Source: JAHDBG01 sp963922315
GTDB taxonomy: Bacteria > Pseudomonadota > Gammaproteobacteria > Chromatiales > Chromatiaceae
DNA length: 64,000 nt
Direction of reading: 5' to 3'
Assembly: GCA_963922315.1 (NCBI GenBank)
Contig: CAWUID010000001.1
Location: forward strand, 62,001-126,000
The notes beneath the pieces are model-generated. The model had not been told where the DNA came from and did not search any database. It was given only the letters and a program-made list of their open reading frames with translations. The position numbers were made by a program, and so were the translations under genes. Below are positions 7,672-15,837 of the stretch, one piece after another (position 1 is the stretch's first letter; each line of letters starts with the position of its first letter).

Positions 7672-7833
7672 AGGGGGCGTTCTCAATGAGCTGAGTGGAA
7701 ATGATGTCGAGTCATTTTTTGTGCTGACAAGGCGCAATGAGAAGTAATAGTCATTCTATTGCGACGAGTTGCAACACAGTCAGCGCAGAAAAGGACTGGA
7801 ATCAAACCATGAAGTTGATTGAGAACGCCCCCT
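7672..7833. mobile_element. 162-bp element with 16-bp perfect terminal inverted repeats (MITE-like)
   Basis: AGGGGGCGTTCTCAAT at 7672-7687 is repeated as its exact reverse complement at 7818-7833. The interior has further self-complementary pieces (CTGAC/GTCAG, and GCAATgAGAA against TTCTATTGC), so one strand could form a long cruciform. No transposase and no clear target duplication are seen. It looks like a short non-autonomous relic of an insertion sequence whose parent is not in the window. Confidence 0.6.
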
Positions 7834-7995
7834 GGTAAAGACCGTTGTTTCAGTAAGTTACTGGCATCGGGTTTAAACATGTTTCAGTTGCCTGCCGTTT
7901 GGGTTTAAGTACAGACTCAAAGAACTAACCAGAGAAAACCTCTTTGCTTTTTCGGGTAGGCACGGATAAAGGCTTAACAGACAAGGCTTAACGTT

Positions 7996-8763
7996 ATGAA
8001 AAACAGTATTACGCTCGGCCTGCTTGCAGGGGCAAGCTTAACAGCACACACAGCTCTCGCCACTTGTTCTGCTGAACTGGATATGGGTGGCAACAGTATT
8101 ACGAATGTAACAATGACTGGTCTTGAAAAACAATCCCCGGTTGTTACGACCCAAGATGTCAAAGCTTTGTTGTCTTCAGGTAACAATGGATTTACAGTCA
8201 GTGCTGAAAGTACTGGGCCAGGATTATCCTGGTATGATGCTATAGCCTATTGTGAAAACCTGAAATCTGCAGAAAGAAGTGAACCCGATGGCCCTGTGTA
8301 TACAGATTGGCGGGTTCCCAATACGTCTGAAATGCTTACTATCTGCGAAAATGATAACGTTTATATCAGGCTTCCCACTGATGAACCTGAGCTTGTACCA
8401 CTGAATGACCAGGAAAATGATCTTGGTACGATGGTATTCATCCCTGACAAAATTGACGGAAAATACGACATATCCCGAGCTGAATTCTGCAAACATCCAA
8501 AAAGAAACGACAATGGTGAGCTGGGAACTGTATTTGGTGAGAACAGTTTCGGCTTGTTATTAAGAGATTTATATTACACTTACGACGGATTTGACTCAAA
8601 GTTCTTTCCTCAACCTCAGGGTAATCCGAGAGGAAATCTGACGACAAATTATGCTGTTGCGTCTTCGTTCAATCCGAGACGTTCACATGTCATTAAGTCA
8701 CCAATTCCGGTCTCTCCGGAAATTGATACAGGGCACACCCTCCATGTCTTCTGTGTTCGATAA
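7996..8763 (+). CDS. secreted protein with DUF1566/Lcl-like domain
   Basis: 255 residues with a clean signal peptide (cleavage near ALA-TCSAEL). The region SWYDAIAYCENL followed by DWRVPNTSEM resembles the DUF1566 (Lcl C-terminal) fold, a C-lectin-like module common in surface or exported bacterial proteins; the C-terminal cysteine in HVFCVR also fits a disulphide-linked fold of this kind. The function is unknown. It is followed by a strong terminator, so it is a single-gene unit although pilus genes come next; a surface or pilus-associated role is only a guess. The upstream promoter may be the one at 7504-7532 or one inside the 7834-7995 stretch. Confidence 0.75.
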   Translation: MKNSITLGLLAGASLTAHTALATCSAELDMGGNSITNVTMTGLEKQSPVVTTQDVKALLSSGNNGFTVSAESTGPGLSWYDAIAYCENLKSAERSEPDGPVYTDWRVPNTSEMLTICENDNVYIRLPTDEPELVPLNDQENDLGTMVFIPDKIDGKYDISRAEFCKHPKRNDNGELGTVFGENSFGLLLRDLYYTYDGFDSKFFPQPQGNPRGNLTTNYAVASSFNPRRSHVIKSPIPVSPEIDTGHTLHVFCVR

Positions 8764-8790
8764 CTAGTCTCAATCAAATGGCATAACGAA

Positions 8791-8823
8791 AATCCTCACT
8801 GTTCAGGCAGTGAGGATTTTTTT
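8791..8823 (+). terminator. rho-independent terminator after the secreted-protein gene
   Basis: Perfect 11-bp stem AATCCTCACTG / CAGTGAGGATT with a six-base loop, followed by a run of Ts. It lies 28 bases after the stop codon of the secreted-protein gene. Confidence 0.93.
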
Positions 8824-8914
8824 GTATATGGCATAGAATTCTTTCTGATCGTCAGCTTTTTACTTGTGATTATACGTAATCAGTTGCTGTATTCAGAAAA
8901 TTCACCATATTTTT

Positions 8915-9355
8915 ATGATATCCTTGCTGAAGCCGGGTTCTTTTCATAAGTCAGGGTTCACTTTGATTGAGCTCCTTATAACACTTGCTGTTATGAGTAT
9001 GCTGACAACAGCGGGCGCATATTATTACCAGAACTATGTCCAGGCGACTTATTTGAATGTTGCTAAAATAAATGCACAAAGTCTGCGAATATTTTTAGCG
9101 GATCATTATTTGCAACACGGTACCTATCTGGCTACCAGCGAGCAGAATACTTACCACAAAGCAGACCTTAATGCCTATTTTGGTTGGCAGCCAGAAGGAG
9201 ATAAAAACCAATATACCTATACCGTCACAACAACAGAACAAAGTTGGGATATTGTGATTACCCATACATCAGGGAATTGGCTGCGTTGTGAGCAGCGTAT
9301 GCAGATTTGTTGTGGTCCGGATACACCAGAGGCTACTTCACTGGCTTGTCCTTAA
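8915..9355 (+). CDS. type IV pilin-like protein
   Basis: 146 residues with a class III signal peptide: short positively charged leader, prepilin peptidase cut between Gly14 and Phe15, and the hydrophobic helix FTLIELLITLAVM with Glu19 at mature position 5. The body is small and has a C-terminal cysteine cluster (WLRCEQRMQICCG, then LACP) that could form the D-region disulphide. PilE-like minor or major pilin; which of the two cannot be decided. It directly precedes pilB with no gap, so it is probably the subunit handled by the assembly ATPase and platform encoded after it. Confidence 0.88.
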   Translation: MISLLKPGSFHKSGFTLIELLITLAVMSMLTTAGAYYYQNYVQATYLNVAKINAQSLRIFLADHYLQHGTYLATSEQNTYHKADLNAYFGWQPEGDKNQYTYTVTTTEQSWDIVITHTSGNWLRCEQRMQICCGPDTPEATSLACP

Positions 9356-9361
9356 TTGTCC

Positions 9362-11047
9362 ATGTCAACGCCTACACTACGACAAGTTGCTGATTATCTC
9401 ATTCATCATAGTCTGCTAAATCAAGAAAACGAAGACCTGGTTATTAAATCGGCTGCCAAACATGGAATAGTTGCGACACTGGTTGATCAATATCGGGTTC
9501 CACCCATAACGCTGGCGCATTGCATAGCCCACATCTATGGTCTGCCTTTGCTTGATCTGGATGCTGCCACTACGGCTCGAATCAGCCTGATAGCCACCCC
9601 CGTGCTACAGCGGTATCAGATTACGCCATTATGGCAACGCGGTAATCAACTATTTGTCGGGATAGCGGATCCTGGTCACTTTACTCATCTGACTGATTTG
9701 CAGTCGCAAACCGGTTTATACATTCGTTTAGTTGTGGTCGAGCTGGATAAACTCCGGGATCGACTCAGTCCATTGAACACCGATGAAACGCCTGATGCTT
9801 TGCTGAATAAAGCGTTGTCACGTCTGACAGACGAATTGCCACCACATCCGCATCAGCAGACTGATAATACACAGGTAGATGCCGCACCGTTAGTACGTTA
9901 TGTTAACCAGATATTAGCAGATGCAATACAGTCGGGTGCCTCCGATATTCATTTTGAGCCTTATGAAGATCATTACCGCATCCGTTTTCGTGCAGACGGC
10001 ATACTACATGAAAAAGCATCGCCACCGGCAATACTCGCAGCCCGGCTGACGGCGCGCCTGAAAGTCATGGCCTGCCTGGATGTTACAGAGCGCCGACGAC
10101 CACAGGACGGTCGGCTCAGAGTCTGCCGCCCGCCGCATCCGGCGGTCGACTTCAGAGTAAATACTTGTCCCACACTGCATGGTGAAAAAATCGTATTACG
10201 CGTTCTGAACACAGCAAACACCACTCTGCAGATATCCGGCCTCGGACTGGAAACAGACCAGCAGGCTTTATTATTAAATGCCTTACAGCGCCCGGATGGC
10301 ATGATCCTGGCAACCGGCCCGACCGGCAGTGGCAAAACCATGTCACTGTATGCCATTTTGAATCAGCTTAATCAGCCGGAAGTTAACATTTCCACTGTTG
10401 AAGATCCGGTTGAAATTCAATTACCAGGTATCAATCAGGTCAATGTCAATCTGAAGGCAGGGCTGGATTTTGCAACCGCACTGCGCGCTTTCTTACGTCA
10501 GGATCCGGACATTCTGATGGTCGGTGAAATGCGCGATCTGGAAACTGCTGAAATTGGTATCAAGGCAGCTCAGACCGGGCATCTGGTATTGACCACTCTA
10601 CACACGAATGATGTTGCACAAAGTTTATTACGCCTGACTTATCTGGGCATTCCGGCGTTTCATATTGCTGCCTCAGTCAACCTGATCATGGCCCAGCGCC
10701 TGGTGCGTTGTTTGTGCCCGACCTGCAAAAAAATTGAAGAATCAGATTCGATTGTGCTGCAAAATGCCGGTTTTACACCAGAAGAAATCACAAACGGGCT
10801 GTCAATCTATCAGGCAGTCGGCTGTGATTTATGTGCCGATGGCTACCGGGGCAGAACTGGCATTTTTGAAATTGTGCCAATCGGCGAAACACTGGGCCAC
10901 CTCATGTTGGATGGTGCCAGCTCATCACAGATCCGCTACCAGATTTACCAGGAATCCCGGTCAGATTTACAGACCGCAGGTCTGAATAAAGTCAGGGCAG
11001 GTATCACCAGCCTGGCTGAAATCAGACGTGTTATTTCAACCTCATGA
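9362..11047 (+). CDS. pilB: type IV pilus assembly ATPase PilB
   Basis: Cytoplasmic hexameric ATPase that powers pilus extension (GspE/PilB family). 561 residues from the ATG at 9362; a TTG six bases earlier, touching the pilin stop, is the alternative. An N-terminal GspE-N-like domain (about 1-130) precedes the ATPase core. Visible are the Walker A box GPTGSGKT (319-326), Walker B region DILMVGE (383-389), the Asp-box neighbourhood STVEDPVE, the His-box region TGHLVLTTLHTND, and the zinc-binding cysteine pairs CPTC (452, 455) and CDLC (488, 491). Lies between the pilin and pilC; the usual pilD is not next to them. Confidence 0.96.
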   Translation: MSTPTLRQVADYLIHHSLLNQENEDLVIKSAAKHGIVATLVDQYRVPPITLAHCIAHIYGLPLLDLDAATTARISLIATPVLQRYQITPLWQRGNQLFVGIADPGHFTHLTDLQSQTGLYIRLVVVELDKLRDRLSPLNTDETPDALLNKALSRLTDELPPHPHQQTDNTQVDAAPLVRYVNQILADAIQSGASDIHFEPYEDHYRIRFRADGILHEKASPPAILAARLTARLKVMACLDVTERRRPQDGRLRVCRPPHPAVDFRVNTCPTLHGEKIVLRVLNTANTTLQISGLGLETDQQALLLNALQRPDGMILATGPTGSGKTMSLYAILNQLNQPEVNISTVEDPVEIQLPGINQVNVNLKAGLDFATALRAFLRQDPDILMVGEMRDLETAEIGIKAAQTGHLVLTTLHTNDVAQSLLRLTYLGIPAFHIAASVNLIMAQRLVRCLCPTCKKIEESDSIVLQNAGFTPEEITNGLSIYQAVGCDLCADGYRGRTGIFEIVPIGETLGHLMLDGASSSQIRYQIYQESRSDLQTAGLNKVRAGITSLAEIRRVISTS

Positions 11048-12252
11048 CCAGGCGCTTTACCTGGCGTGGCAAAAATGCGCAGGGGCAGGAAATTACTGGT
11101 GAGCTTGAAGGTACCAGTATGGCGATGGTACAAGCGATCTTGCGCCGGCAAAACATTACACCACTTACCATCAAGCCAACCCGATATCGCTTGCGACTCA
11201 CCAGACACCGCGTCACCAGTAAAGACATCACGATATTTGCACGTCAGCTCGCTGCCATGCTCAACGCTGGTGTACCCTTAGTCCAGTCATTACAGATGAT
11301 TGCTGATAGCGGTGATAATCCGGCTATGCAGCATTTATTACTGAACATCAAGCAGGATCTGAGCAAGGGTACGACCCTGTTTTCTGCTCTGCGCCGATAC
11401 CCGAAACAATTTGATGAGTTGTTTTGCCACCTGGTGCAGGCCGGGGAACAAGGAGGTGTTTTAGAAACGTTGCTGGACAAGCTTGCCACTCATCAGGAAC
11501 AGATTGAGTCACTGAAGGCTAAAATCGGCAAAGCAATGTATTATCCACTGACTGTATTGATTGTTGCCCTCATGATCACTGGCTTGATCATGATATTTGT
11601 AGTGCCGCAGTTTCAGTCTTTATTCAGCAGCTTCGGCGCTGATTTGCCGGTGTTCACCCAATGGATTACCGCACTATCTGACTTTATCGGTCGTTACTGG
11701 TGGTTAATCGTGCTGACCCTGGCACTATTGAGCACACTGATCATCGCAATCTGGCACCGTTCTGCTACCTTGCGTGCAAGAATGGAAAAACTGTTGTTTG
11801 CGTTACCTGTTATCGGCAAAACCCGGCACAAGGCTGTACTAGCCAGGTTCAGTCGCACCACTGCGATTCTGTTTGCCGCAGGCATTCCACTCACTGACAC
11901 ACTGACAGCTGTGGCCGGAGCGACCGGTAACAGCCTGTACCATAAAGCGGTCCTCGACATACGTGACCAGGTTGCCACTGGTCAATCACTGCATCAGATT
12001 CTGCAGCAACATGCTCTTTTTCCACCACTGATCACGCAAATGGTGGCCATTGGGGAAGAAAGTGGCTCCCTGGACACCATGCTGAATAAGGCCGCAGACT
12101 TTTACGAAGAAGCTGTAGACCATACTATAAATAGCCTGAGTAACCTGCTGGAGCCAGTGATTATGGTTTTTCTGGGTGTAGTCATTGGTGGTCTGGTCAT
12201 TGCACTCTACCTGCCGATTTTTCAGCTTGGATCGGTCATTTCCGGCTACTGA
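11044..12252 (+). CDS. pilC: type IV pilus inner-membrane platform protein PilC
   Basis: GspF/PilC family integral membrane protein that couples the PilB ATPase to pilin addition. 402 residues with the usual duplicated T2SSF domain (about 66-188 and 268-390), each with a conserved start (IFARQLAAMLNAGVPL and FSRTTAILFAAGIPLTD) and a glycine-rich AGEQGG or IGEESG motif. Three hydrophobic spans are visible, the last ending in the C-terminal GGLVIALYLPIFQLGSVI. Starts inside the pilB stop (ATGA) and converges on lysA with a 7-base overlap. Confidence 0.96.
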   Translation: MTRRFTWRGKNAQGQEITGELEGTSMAMVQAILRRQNITPLTIKPTRYRLRLTRHRVTSKDITIFARQLAAMLNAGVPLVQSLQMIADSGDNPAMQHLLLNIKQDLSKGTTLFSALRRYPKQFDELFCHLVQAGEQGGVLETLLDKLATHQEQIESLKAKIGKAMYYPLTVLIVALMITGLIMIFVVPQFQSLFSSFGADLPVFTQWITALSDFIGRYWWLIVLTLALLSTLIIAIWHRSATLRARMEKLLFALPVIGKTRHKAVLARFSRTTAILFAAGIPLTDTLTAVAGATGNSLYHKAVLDIRDQVATGQSLHQILQQHALFPPLITQMVAIGEESGSLDTMLNKAADFYEEAVDHTINSLSNLLEPVIMVFLGVVIGGLVIALYLPIFQLGSVISGY

Positions 12253-13499
12253 TCCGGAAGAGTAGATTCGGACGCAAACAAATCAGCGACAGATTCGCGC
12301 GGACGAACGCAGAATACCTGATTACCATCCACCATCACCTCTGCCGGGCGTGGTCGGCTGTTATATTGTGATGCCATAGAAAAACCATAAGCACCCGCAG
12401 CACCCACCGCCAACAAGTTACCGGTCGAAATCGCCAGTGGCCGGTCCTTGCCCAGAAAATCACCTGTCTCACAAACCGGACCGACCACATCATACTGCGC
12501 AACAGCAGCATCTGAGTGTTGCATTACCGGCACAATCGGTTGCCATGCGTCGTACAGGGCAGGGCGCAACAAATCGTTCATCGCCGCATCCACAATCGCA
12601 AACTGTTTTTCTTCTCCTGATTTCAGATATTCCACCTGCGTCAATAGCACGCCCGCATTCGCTGCGATTGCTCGTCCGGGCTCCAGCATAATCTGCTGTG
12701 GTCGCTCACCCAGTCGATCCAGCAACGCCGCAACATATTCGGCCGGTAATGGTGGTCGCTCATCCTGATAACGTACACCTAGTCCACCGCCCAGATCCAG
12801 ATGTTCCAGCACAATTCCCTCTGCCGCCAGTTGATCCACCAGTGCCAGCACCGGTACCAGTGCATCCAGAAAGGGGGTCAGTTCAGTCAATTGTGAGCCG
12901 ATATGGCAATCAATTCCCACTACCCGGATATGCGGTAAAGCTGCTGCCTGACGGTACCAATCCAGTGCCTGGTCATGCTCGACTCCGAATTTGTTCTGCT
13001 TCAGGCCGGTGGAAATATACGGATGTGTCTTCGCATCCACGTCCGGATTCACCCGCAGCGACACTGGTGCGGTACGCTGCATTCTGGTGGCGACCTGGTT
13101 CAGCCGCTCCAGCTCTGCTGAAGATTCGACATTAAAGCAGCGAATTCCGTGTGTCAGTGCCTCTTCCAGTTCCCAGACCTGCTTACCCACCCCGGAAAAC
13201 ACCACCTTTGCCGGATCACCACCCGCTGCGATCACCCGCGCCAGCTCACCGCCTGACACGATATCGAACCCTGATCCCAGGCGGGCCAGTACATTCAGCA
13301 CAGCCAGATTGGGGTTCGCCTTGACTGCAAAACAAACCAGGTGATCACGCCCGGCCAGTGCCTGGTCAAACGCCTGCCATTGTTGTGTCAGTGCCGTGCG
13401 GGAATATACGTAGCATGGGGTGCCAAACTGTGCCGCTATCTGCTGCAGCGAAACCTGTTCGGCATACAATTCACCTGCCTGATATTGAAAGTGTTCCAT
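12246..13499 (-). CDS. lysA: diaminopimelate decarboxylase
   Basis: PLP enzyme that decarboxylates meso-diaminopimelate to L-lysine. From the ATG at 13499 it has 417 residues, the normal length. The PLP lysine is Lys60 in CFAVKANPN; HIGSQL, the glycine-rich phosphate loop LGGGLGV and the C-terminal GPVCETGDFLGKDR, which carries the active-site cysteine from the partner subunit, are present. A TTG two codons upstream is possible but less likely. lptM ends three bases before the ATG, the usual lptM-lysA pairing; dapF, often next, is absent and pilC converges instead. Confidence 0.96.
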   Translation of the reverse strand: MEHFQYQAGELYAEQVSLQQIAAQFGTPCYVYSRTALTQQWQAFDQALAGRDHLVCFAVKANPNLAVLNVLARLGSGFDIVSGGELARVIAAGGDPAKVVFSGVGKQVWELEEALTHGIRCFNVESSAELERLNQVATRMQRTAPVSLRVNPDVDAKTHPYISTGLKQNKFGVEHDQALDWYRQAAALPHIRVVGIDCHIGSQLTELTPFLDALVPVLALVDQLAAEGIVLEHLDLGGGLGVRYQDERPPLPAEYVAALLDRLGERPQQIMLEPGRAIAANAGVLLTQVEYLKSGEEKQFAIVDAAMNDLLRPALYDAWQPIVPVMQHSDAAVAQYDVVGPVCETGDFLGKDRPLAISTGNLLAVGAAGAYGFSMASQYNSRPRPAEVMVDGNQVFCVRPRESVADLFASESTLPDQ

Positions 13500-13501
13500 A
13501 G

Positions 13502-13624
13502 TCAATCTGGCCTCACCATTGACTCAGATGCCGGATCCGGCAGAGTCAGTGGACCTTTCTGTCCACAGGCAGCAAGGTTGACTCCTGCGAACAGCAAACT
13601 GAGTAACAACATAATATGTTTCAT
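13502..13624 (-). CDS. lptM: small outer-membrane lipoprotein LptM (YifL)
   Basis: A 40-residue gene. It encodes a hydrophobic signal peptide, the lipobox LAAC (Cys20) and the diagnostic motif CGQKGPLTLP right after the lipidation site. LptM/YifL proteins are known to help the LPS translocon LptD-LptE mature. It lies immediately upstream of lysA, exactly where this lipoprotein is found in many gammaproteobacteria, which makes the call strong despite its small size. Confidence 0.92.
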   Translation of the reverse strand: MKHIMLLLSLLFAGVNLAACGQKGPLTLPDPASESMVRPD

Positions 13625-13633
13625 AAAAAACCG

Positions 13634-14377
13634 TTAAGCCGGATTATCCAGATCAATAAACTGATGCTGTAAGTCAAAGCGGCTGGCTAATTCTGCTCCC
13701 AGCGCCTGAACACCATACCGCTCGGTCGCGTGATGTCCGGCAGCAAAGTAGGTAATCCCCAGCTCCCGCGCCTGATGCTGCGTCTGTTCTGAGATTTCAC
13801 CACTGAGATACGCATCGTAACCCGCAGCGGCGGCTTGTGTGATCATGCCCTGAGCCGCTCCGGTACACCAGGCAATCCGCTGAATCGGGCGTTCTGCATC
13901 AATCGCTATCGGCCTGCGTTGTAACCGCTGACAAATGAGCTCTGTCAGTTCCGTCGTACTCAACGGAGCTGACAGGGTTGCGCCCCATAACAAGGCATGG
14001 CCTGCGTCTGGTTGTCCATTCAGGCCCAATTGCACACCAAGGCGCGCATTATTGCCCAGGGTAGGGTGTGCATCCAGCGGCAAATGATACGCGATCAGGC
14101 TGAGATTATTCTGCATCAGTGCCCGGATGCGTCGTCCCTTCATGCCAGTCAGCGAGTCAGGCTCACCACGCCAGAAATAACCGTGATGTACCAGCAATAC
14201 ATCCGCCTGCTGCGCAACCGCTGCCTGAATCAAATCCAGGCTTGCTGTCACTCCGCTGACAATTTTGCGTACCTGGTCACAAGCCTCTACCTGCAACCCA
14301 TTAGGACAATAATCATCCACATCTGCCGGGTGCAACTGTTGATCACACCAGGCAACAATTTCAGCCAGAGCAGGCAT
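13634..14377 (-). CDS. NIF3-like dinuclear metal-binding protein (YbgI)
   Basis: Conserved NIF3/YbgI family protein that forms a hexameric ring with a two-metal site in each subunit; its physiological role is not settled (a GTP cyclohydrolase-type or phosphodiesterase-type function has been discussed). Metal ligands appear in VLLVHHGYFW, YHLPLDAH and AAGHHATERYG. From the ATG at 14377 the length is 247 residues, typical of YbgI. The longer open frame upstream only covers thiS antisense-free sequence and is discarded. It starts one base after the thiS stop, so the two are co-transcribed. Confidence 0.93.
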   Translation of the reverse strand: MPALAEIVAWCDQQLHPADVDDYCPNGLQVEACDQVRKIVSGVTASLDLIQAAVAQQADVLLVHHGYFWRGEPDSLTGMKGRRIRALMQNNLSLIAYHLPLDAHPTLGNNARLGVQLGLNGQPDAGHALLWGATLSAPLSTTELTELICQRLQRRPIAIDAERPIQRIAWCTGAAQGMITQAAAAGYDAYLSGEISEQTQHQARELGITYFAAGHHATERYGVQALGAELASRFDLQHQFIDLDNPA

Positions 14378-14378
14378 C

Positions 14379-14588
14379 TCAACCCCCGCCAATGGCATGC
14401 ACAATTTCGATCTGGTCATCTTCCTGAAGCTGATGCGCAGCATAAGTGCTGCGTGGTACCAGGCTGCCGTTCACTTCAACCGCGAACCTGGCCTTGCCAA
14501 GCGCAAGGCTATCGATCAAGTCCTGCACACAGGCACCCGTAGTCAGGTGTTGCGTTGCGCCATTCAGACAAATCACCATATCGTCCAT
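14379..14588 (-). CDS. thiS: sulfur carrier protein ThiS
   Basis: Ubiquitin-like carrier that donates sulfur for thiazole formation in thiamine synthesis. 69 residues ending in glycines (IGGG) for C-terminal adenylation and thiocarboxylation, and containing the family features VNGSLVPRSTYA and DDQIEIVHAIGG. thiG, the usual partner right after thiS, is missing here; a NIF3-like gene takes its place. No thiamine riboswitch is visible in the 171 bases upstream. Confidence 0.93.
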   Translation of the reverse strand: MDDMVICLNGATQHLTTGACVQDLIDSLALGKARFAVEVNGSLVPRSTYAAHQLQEDDQIEIVHAIGGG

Positions 14589-14759
14589 GTTACTTATCCT
14601 GTGCTGATTAAACCTGTGCAGATCTGTCTGCCACGATCAGGTGCATTTTACACCAGGAGATTTTTCTTGCGTATCTGAGGGTTTTTAGCTAACCTCGTCG
14701 GGCTTTATGCCTGAAATCCGGCCAGGCCTGTTTTTTCTGATATCGACAGGATTGATACC

Positions 14760-14996
14760 ATGTCTAAAGTTTGCCAGGTAACCGGAAAACGACCTATGAG
14801 TGGCAACAATGTATCCCACTCGCATCGCAAGACCAAACGTCGTTTTCTGCCTAATCTGCACTATCATCGTTTCTGGGTTGAGAGCGAGCAACGTTTCATT
14901 CGTTTGCGTCTGTCCGCAGCTGCGATGCGCATCATTGATAAGAAAGGTATTGACGCTGTGCTGGCAGATATGCGTGCACGCGGCGATAAAATCTGA
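14760..14996 (+). CDS. rpmB: 50S ribosomal protein L28
   Basis: 78 residues with the L28 hallmark start MSKVCQVTGKRP, the NNVSHSHRKTKRRF segment and a basic C-terminal part (FIRLRLSAAAMRIIDKKG). A ribosome-binding site (AGGA) lies nine bases before the ATG. It heads the usual rpmB-rpmG pair. The 171-base gap upstream, shared with divergent thiS, must hold its promoter, but I see no strong consensus there. Confidence 0.98.
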   Translation: MSKVCQVTGKRPMSGNNVSHSHRKTKRRFLPNLHYHRFWVESEQRFIRLRLSAAAMRIIDKKGIDAVLADMRARGDKI

Positions 14997-15025
14997 TTAT
15001 TACCTGAACAGGGGAGGGTTTTCCG

Positions 15026-15193
15026 ATGGCAAAACCAGTTCGCGAAAAAATCCGTATGAACTCATCAGCCGATACCGGCCACTTTTACACGACGACCAAA
15101 AACAAGCGCAATATGGCCGGTAAGCTGGAAATGAAAAAGTATGATCCGGTAGTGCGCAAACACGTGATGTATAAAGAAGGTAAAATTAAATAG
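15026..15193 (+). CDS. rpmG: 50S ribosomal protein L33
   Basis: A 55-residue gene directly behind rpmB. The product starts MAKPVREKIRMNSSADTGHF and contains YTTTKNKRNM and KLEMKKYDPVVRKHV, all characteristic of L33 of the cysteine-free type (the zinc cysteines of other L33 versions are absent, so it would not bind zinc). A GGGGAGGG sequence a few bases upstream serves as ribosome-binding site. ribE begins 13 bases after the stop. Confidence 0.98.
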   Translation: MAKPVREKIRMNSSADTGHFYTTTKNKRNMAGKLEMKKYDPVVRKHVMYKEGKIK

Positions 15194-15205
15194 CAGGTTG
15201 TTCCG

Positions 15206-15817
15206 ATGTTCACCGGTATTATCCAGGCAGTCGGCACACTACAGGCGCAACAACCTGTCGGTGGTGATCTGCGTCTGCAGATTAACACCGGCAAGCTGGA
15301 TCATACCGACTTGTCGCCCGGTGACAGTATCGCGGTGCAGGGTGTTTGCCTGACTATCGTCGAACTGGACGACAACATCTTTTACGCTGATGTTTCAAAC
15401 GAGACCCTGGCACACACCAACCTGGGCAAATTAACGTCTGGCAGCCCGGTCAATCTGGAGAAGTCACTCACTCTGCAGAGCTACCTGAGTGGTCACTGGG
15501 TATCCGGTCATGTGGACGGGCAGGGCGAGATTTTAAGTCGTACCGATGATGCCCGTTCAGTCCGCTTTATGGTTCGGGCACCTGAGACTCTGGCACACTA
15601 CATCGCACCCAAGGGTTCCATCACACTGGATGGTGTCAGCCTGACAGTGAACCAGGTCACGGATGCTGATTTCGGCCTGAACATCGTGCCACAAACATTA
15701 CGTGAAACCTGTTTCTCGTATTACCAGCCTGGCGACCCGGTCAACCTGGAAGTGGATATTCTGGCACGCTATCTGGAACGTTTGCTGACTGCCAGATCAG
15801 CGTCTTCCCCCGCCTGA
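15206..15817 (+). CDS. ribE: riboflavin synthase, alpha chain
   Basis: Forms riboflavin from two molecules of 6,7-dimethyl-8-ribityllumazine. 203 residues in two homologous lumazine-binding barrels; the N-terminal MFTGIIQ and VCLTIVELDD, and in the second half HYIAPKGSITLDGVSLTV, are family signatures. Placed right after the ribosomal genes and just before a DegQ-like protease gene. No FMN riboswitch precedes it and the other rib genes are elsewhere. Confidence 0.96.
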   Translation: MFTGIIQAVGTLQAQQPVGGDLRLQINTGKLDHTDLSPGDSIAVQGVCLTIVELDDNIFYADVSNETLAHTNLGKLTSGSPVNLEKSLTLQSYLSGHWVSGHVDGQGEILSRTDDARSVRFMVRAPETLAHYIAPKGSITLDGVSLTVNQVTDADFGLNIVPQTLRETCFSYYQPGDPVNLEVDILARYLERLLTARSASSPA

Positions 15818-15837
15818 CGATTGCTCCTCCTACCCCA

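Larger units (their letters stand above)
7232..7995. other. 764-base intergenic region with promoter, possible RNA and inverted-repeat element
   Basis: No convincing protein gene on either strand. It holds a good promoter-like sequence at 7504-7532, a stretch of possible RNA hairpins at about 7565-7645, and an inverted-repeat element at 7672-7833. The last 160 bases lead to the secreted-protein gene at 7996. The first part (7232-7500) shows only a short CTCTC/GAGAG palindrome near 7417. Confidence 0.6.

Noticed and set aside
12698..13135. 145-codon proline/valine-rich plus-strand frame
   Set aside because: Lies entirely antisense to lysA, which has full family support.
14589..14759. Thiamine riboswitch before thiS
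   Set aside because: No CUGAGA core and no matching stems on the minus strand.
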